From Verrucomicrobiota bacterium (GTDB lineage Bacteria > Verrucomicrobiota > Verrucomicrobiia > Limisphaerales > JAGWYX01): 9,358 bases of DNA. Positions 6,040 to 9,358 of the stretch are shown here, piece by piece; within the stretch, counting starts at the first letter, position 1, and each line of letters opens with the position of its first letter. The translations under genes and the position numbers were made by a program. The stretch is taken from NCBI GenBank assembly GCA_018969165.1, contig JAGWYX010000089.1:1-9358 (forward strand). Reading direction: 5' to 3'. The notes beneath the pieces were generated by a model. The model had not been told where the DNA came from and did not search any database. It worked only from the letters and a program-made list of their open reading frames with translations.

Positions 6040-9000
6040 TCACAGTTCGATTTCCTCCCGGGAACCCGCGTCGCCGGGCGGCGGTGCCTTCACCGTCGTC
6101 AGCCAGGTCAACCGCTCGACGGCCTCCGCCAGCGCCGCCGCCGTTGGGCACTCGAAGAGCAGCCGCATCGGCAAGTCCACCCCCGTCGCGGCGCGCAGCC
6201 GGAACATCAATCGCGCGGCCATCAAGGAATGACCGCCGAGGTCGAAGAAGCTCTCCCTCACCCCCAGATCATCCCGGCCCAGCACGCCGCGGAACAGGTC
6301 CAGGACCAATCTTTCCGTGGGCGTTCGCGGGGTGACCAGCACCCGGCCCGGGGATACCTCAGCGCGGCCGGGAGCCGGCAGGCCGCGACGATCGAGCTTG
6401 CCGTTCTGGGTACGCGGCAGGGCTTTGAGGATCACAAACCGCGCGGGGACCATGTATTCGGGCAGGGCGCCGCGGACCCGCGCGCGCAATTGATCGAATA
6501 AATCTGGCGGCGGATCCGCCACCACCAGATAAGCGACCAGGTGCCGGTCGCCCGGCGTGTCTTCCCGCCCGATGACCGTTACCTCGCGGACAGCCGGGTG
6601 TTGGGCAAGCGCCGCCTCGATCTCCGCCGGTTCGAGGCGAAAACCGCGCAGCTTGATCTGAAAATCCAGGCGGCCGAGGTGTTCCAGGGACCCGTCGCTG
6701 TGCCAACGAGCCAGGTCGCCGGTGCGGTAAAGCCTGGCCGCGGCGTCCGTGTCGAACGGGTCCCGGATGAACCGCTCAGCGGTCAACTCTGGCCGGTTCC
6801 AGTATCCCAGGCTGACGCCATCCCCGCCGATGCAGAGTTCGCCCGGCACGCCGACCGGGCAGAGGTTCCCGTGCCCGTCGAGGATGCGGACGGTGGAGTT
6901 GGCGATCGGTTTGCCGATGGAGATTCCGTGCTGGGTGTTGGTGAGCCGGGCGCAAGTGGACCAGACCGTGGTCTCAGTGGGGCCGTAGAGATTCCACAGC
7001 TCCACGCCTGAGGCGATCAGTTGGTCGGCCAGATCTTTGGGCATGGATTCTCCGCCCACCAGCGCCTTGAACCGTGGCCGGGGAGTCCAACCGGCCTCCA
7101 GCAACAGACGCCAGGTAACCGGCGTCGCCTGCATCACCGTCGCGCGGTGCTGTTCGAGCAGGGCGCCCAGGGCCGTGCCATCGATGGCTTGATCCTGGGT
7201 GGCAATGACAACTTGGGCGCCCACGCTCAAGGGCAATTGCAGCTCGAGCACGGCGATGTCGAAGGACAACGTGGTGACCGCCACGAGCACGTCGCTGGCC
7301 CCCAGGCCGGGCTCGCCAGCCATGCTGAGGAGAAAATTCACCACCGCGCGATGGGGAACGACCACGCCCTTGGGCCGCCCGGTCGAACCGGAGGTGTAGA
7401 TCACATAAGCTGGATCCTGCCCCTGGGCGGCGTGGTCATCGGCCGGCAGGCGAGTGGTGGGCGCGGCGGCGATCGCCGCGGCGTCGGCGTCCAACAGCAA
7501 CTGGCTTTCGCGCGGCAGCCCAAACTGGCCGGCCAGATCCCGCGTGGACAGCAGCAACGCCATTTGCACGTCCTGGGCCATGTACTGCAGGCGCTCTGCC
7601 GGAAACACCGGATCCAGGGGCACGTACGCCGCGCCGGCCTTCAGAATCCCGAACAGGCCGATCATCATCTCCAACGAGCGCTTGACGCAGAGGCCCACGC
7701 GTTGCCCGCGACCCACACCCAGTCCGCGCAAGTGATGCGCGAGCTGGTTGGAACGGCGATCCAACTCTTCATAGGTGAGGCGTCGATCAGCGACCGTAAC
7801 CGCGATCACGGCTGGTGTCCGGTCCGCCTGCGCTTGGAACAAATCGTGCACACGCAATTCTCGCGAATAATCCGTGGTTTGCCCGTTCCACTGGACCAGG
7901 ACCTGGTGCCGCTCGGCCGGGGTGAGCAGGGGCAAGTGGGAGAGGCGCTGCTGGGGGTCGGCGACCATTGCTTGGAGCAAGGCCCGCCAGTGCGTGGCCA
8001 GGCGTTGGATGGTCGGCGGCTCGAACAAATCGGTGGCGTAATTGAAACTGGCCCGCAGCCCCTGGGCTTGCTCCTGGACCTCCAGTGTCAAGTCCACCTT
8101 GGCCACCCCCGGGTCCAACTCCAGCAGGCTCTGCCGCAGCCCGGGCAACTGCAGCGGTGGCAGCGGGGCGTTCTGCAAGGCAAAGAGGACCTGCACCACC
8201 GGGTTGCGACTGAGGTCGCGCACCGGCCGCAACTCCTCGACCAACCGCTCGAAGGGCAGGTCCTGGTGGGCCAGCGCCTCCAGGCACTCCTCGCGCACCC
8301 GGTCCAGAAACTGGCTGACCGTCGGATCCCCCGCCCCGTTGGCCCGCACCACCAGCGTGTTGACAAAACACCCGACGATCTCCTCGGTCTCGGCCCGACC
8401 GCGGTTGGCCACCGGCGTGCCCACCAGCAGGTCCTCCTGGCCGGTGTAGCGACTGAGCAACGCCGCAAAACCGGCCAGCAATGTCATGTAGAGCGTCGCC
8501 CCCGCTTGCCGCCCCAACTGCCCCAAGCCCGCCGCCAACTCCGGCGGCAAGCTAAAACTATAAACCGCGCCCCGGTTGCTCTCCACCGCCGGCCGCGGCC
8601 GGTCCCCCACCAACTCCAGGACCTGCGGCGCCCCGGCCAACCGCCGCCGCCAGTGCGCCAGCAACCCCTCCAGGGTCTGACCCTGCAACCAGCCCCGCTG
8701 CCAACGCGCATAGTCCCCATACTCCAAGGCCAACGCCGGCAAACTCGGCGCTTGGCCCCCTTGCATCTGCCCATACAACTGGCCCAGTTCCCGAAATAAA
8801 ATCCCCAGCGACCAGCCGTCGGCGATGATGTGATGCAACAGCAGCAACAGCACGTGCCGTTGCGCCGACAACCGGTAAAGCTGCGCCCCAAACAACGGGC
8901 CCCGTTCCAGATCAAAACCCCGGGCCAACTCCTGCCGCAAACGCGCCTGCAGTTCCCTGGCCTGCTGGGACGCCGCACCTAGTTGGATCACCGGCAATCG

Positions 9001-9358
9001 CCACGGCCCCGGCGCCTTGACTCGCTGCAGCGGCCGGCCTTCAACGATCTCAAAGACCGTCCGCAACGCGGCGTGGCGGTTGACCAGCGCCCCCAGCGCC
9101 CGCTCCAATACTTCCACCTCCAGGGTCCCTTCCAACTGGATGGCCCCCGGGATCAGGTAAGTCGTCCGCCCCGGCTCCATCTGTTCCAAAAACCACAGCC
9201 GCTGCTGGGAAAAGGACAACTCCGCCGGGCCCCCTGGGGCCATCGCCACCAGCGGCGGCGCCGCCGAGGGCTCCTGCGCGCTGGCCCGCAACTCCTGGAT
9301 GCGTTGGGCCAACTGCCCCACCGTCGGGGCGGCAAACAAATCCCGCAACGGCAACTCC
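6040..9358 (-). CDS. NRPS (3' part): PCP end, LCL-type C, glycine A domain, PCP
   Basis: The gene enters from the right edge already inside an upstream carrier domain (ELPLRDLFAAPTVGQLAQRI) and ends with one full C-A-PCP module. Residues here are counted from the TTG-encoded residue at 9354. The C domain spans about 43-475, with SFSQQRLWFL at 47-56, an intact HHIIADG at 174-180 and GTPVANR at 312-318. It looks like an LCL domain, so the incoming chain should end in an L (or achiral) residue. The A domain (about 500-995) has TSGSTGRPKG at 654-663, FDIAVLEL at 698-705, NLYGPTETT at 788-796, YRTGD at 876-880 and the A10 lysine Lys986 in NGK. Hand-aligned pocket residues are D-I-L-Q-L-G-L-V-W, the glycine signature. 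The PCP has LGGHS with Ser1043. There is no epimerase, methyltransferase or TE. The protein ends in SREEIEL, a likely docking tail. The module looks fully active; product position is unknown because earlier modules lie outside. Confidence 0.96.
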   Translation of the reverse strand, partial: ELPLRDLFAAPTVGQLAQRIQELRASAQEPSAAPPLVAMAPGGPAELSFSQQRLWFLEQMEPGRTTYLIPGAIQLEGTLEVEVLERALGALVNRHAALRTVFEIVEGRPLQRVKAPGPWRLPVIQLGAASQQARELQARLRQELARGFDLERGPLFGAQLYRLSAQRHVLLLLLHHIIADGWSLGILFRELGQLYGQMQGGQAPSLPALALEYGDYARWQRGWLQGQTLEGLLAHWRRRLAGAPQVLELVGDRPRPAVESNRGAVYSFSLPPELAAGLGQLGRQAGATLYMTLLAGFAALLSRYTGQEDLLVGTPVANRGRAETEEIVGCFVNTLVVRANGAGDPTVSQFLDRVREECLEALAHQDLPFERLVEELRPVRDLSRNPVVQVLFALQNAPLPPLQLPGLRQSLLELDPGVAKVDLTLEVQEQAQGLRASFNYATDLFEPPTIQRLATHWRALLQAMVADPQQRLSHLPLLTPAERHQVLVQWNGQTTDYSRELRVHDLFQAQADRTPAVIAVTVADRRLTYEELDRRSNQLAHHLRGLGVGRGQRVGLCVKRSLEMMIGLFGILKAGAAYVPLDPVFPAERLQYMAQDVQMALLLSTRDLAGQFGLPRESQLLLDADAAAIAAAPTTRLPADDHAAQGQDPAYVIYTSGSTGRPKGVVVPHRAVVNFLLSMAGEPGLGASDVLVAVTTLSFDIAVLELQLPLSVGAQVVIATQDQAIDGTALGALLEQHRATVMQATPVTWRLLLEAGWTPRPRFKALVGGESMPKDLADQLIASGVELWNLYGPTETTVWSTCARLTNTQHGISIGKPIANSTVRILDGHGNLCPVGVPGELCIGGDGVSLGYWNRPELTAERFIRDPFDTDAAARLYRTGDLARWHSDGSLEHLGRLDFQIKLRGFRLEPAEIEAALAQHPAVREVTVIGREDTPGDRHLVAYLVVADPPPDLFDQLRARVRGALPEYMVPARFVILKALPRTQNGKLDRRGLPAPGRAEVSPGRVLVTPRTPTERLVLDLFRGVLGRDDLGVRESFFDLGGHSLMAARLMFRLRAATGVDLPMRLLFECPTAAALAEAVERLTWLTTVKAPPPGDAGSREEIEL
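6043..6063 (-). other. C-terminal tail SREEIEL, possible docking motif
   Basis: After the PCP and a Pro/Gly-rich linker the protein stops with SREEIEL. Short charged tails like this occur on NRPS proteins whose partners carry TubC_N-type docking domains. The next NRPS in the window has no such N-terminal domain; the only one visible is on the thioesterase protein. The partner is therefore either that protein or one encoded elsewhere. This is inference from motif and context. Confidence 0.45.

Noticed and set aside
280..6042. TGA recoding, because all three visible genes end in TGA
   Set aside because: TGA is the commonest stop in GC-rich bacteria, and each TGA here falls exactly at the expected family C-terminus.
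7021..8799. 592-codon plus-strand open frame opposite the first NRPS
   Set aside because: The product is rich in Gln, Arg, His, Pro and Gly without family motifs. The opposite strand encodes intact C and A domains.

Overview
The window is a stretch of a nonribosomal peptide (NRPS) gene cluster from a GC-rich bacterium. All genes lie on the minus strand, so transcription runs from right to left. The high GC content, the modular NRPS style, the luciferase-like monooxygenase built into an adenylation domain and the TubC_N-type docking domain all occur in Myxococcota and in some Verrucomicrobiota, Acidobacteriota and related uncultured groups. The sequence alone does not fix the phylum. I see no tRNA, rRNA, CRISPR array, insertion sequence, transporter or regulator.

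Layout in transcription order: (1) 9358-6040, the 3' part of an NRPS gene: end of a carrier domain, then condensation (C), adenylation (A) and carrier (PCP) domains. (2) 5917-6039, the only real intergenic gap (123 bp). (3) 5904-4102, an O-carbamoyltransferase of the NodU/CmcH/TobZ family. (4) 4029-280, a second NRPS: half a C domain, an A domain split between core motifs A4 and A5 by a luciferase-like monooxygenase (LLM), then a PCP. (5) 283-1, the start of a gene that opens with a GTG overlapping the previous stop and encodes a TubC_N docking domain fused to the beginning of a thioesterase (TE). It runs out of the left edge.

How the genes may work together: hand-aligned specificity residues of both A domains (DILQLGLVW and DILQLGMVW) match the glycine signature. 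A glycine-activating A domain carrying a monooxygenase between A4 and A5, followed by PCP and TE, recalls the terminal module MtaG of myxothiazol. There, alpha-hydroxylation of the last glycine is thought to release a peptide primary amide and leave a glyoxylyl remnant for the TE. Here that module appears to be split, with the TE on a separate protein that would dock through its TubC_N domain to a short C-terminal tail (REEVVL or REEIEL) of the NRPSs. Two features do not fit simply. The LLM-bearing NRPS has lost the half of its C domain that carries the HHxxxDG catalytic motif, and a carbamoyltransferase sits between the two NRPS genes. The product would probably be a carbamoylated peptide with one or two glycine-derived units, perhaps ending in an amide. 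That is inference, and the upstream modules are outside the window.
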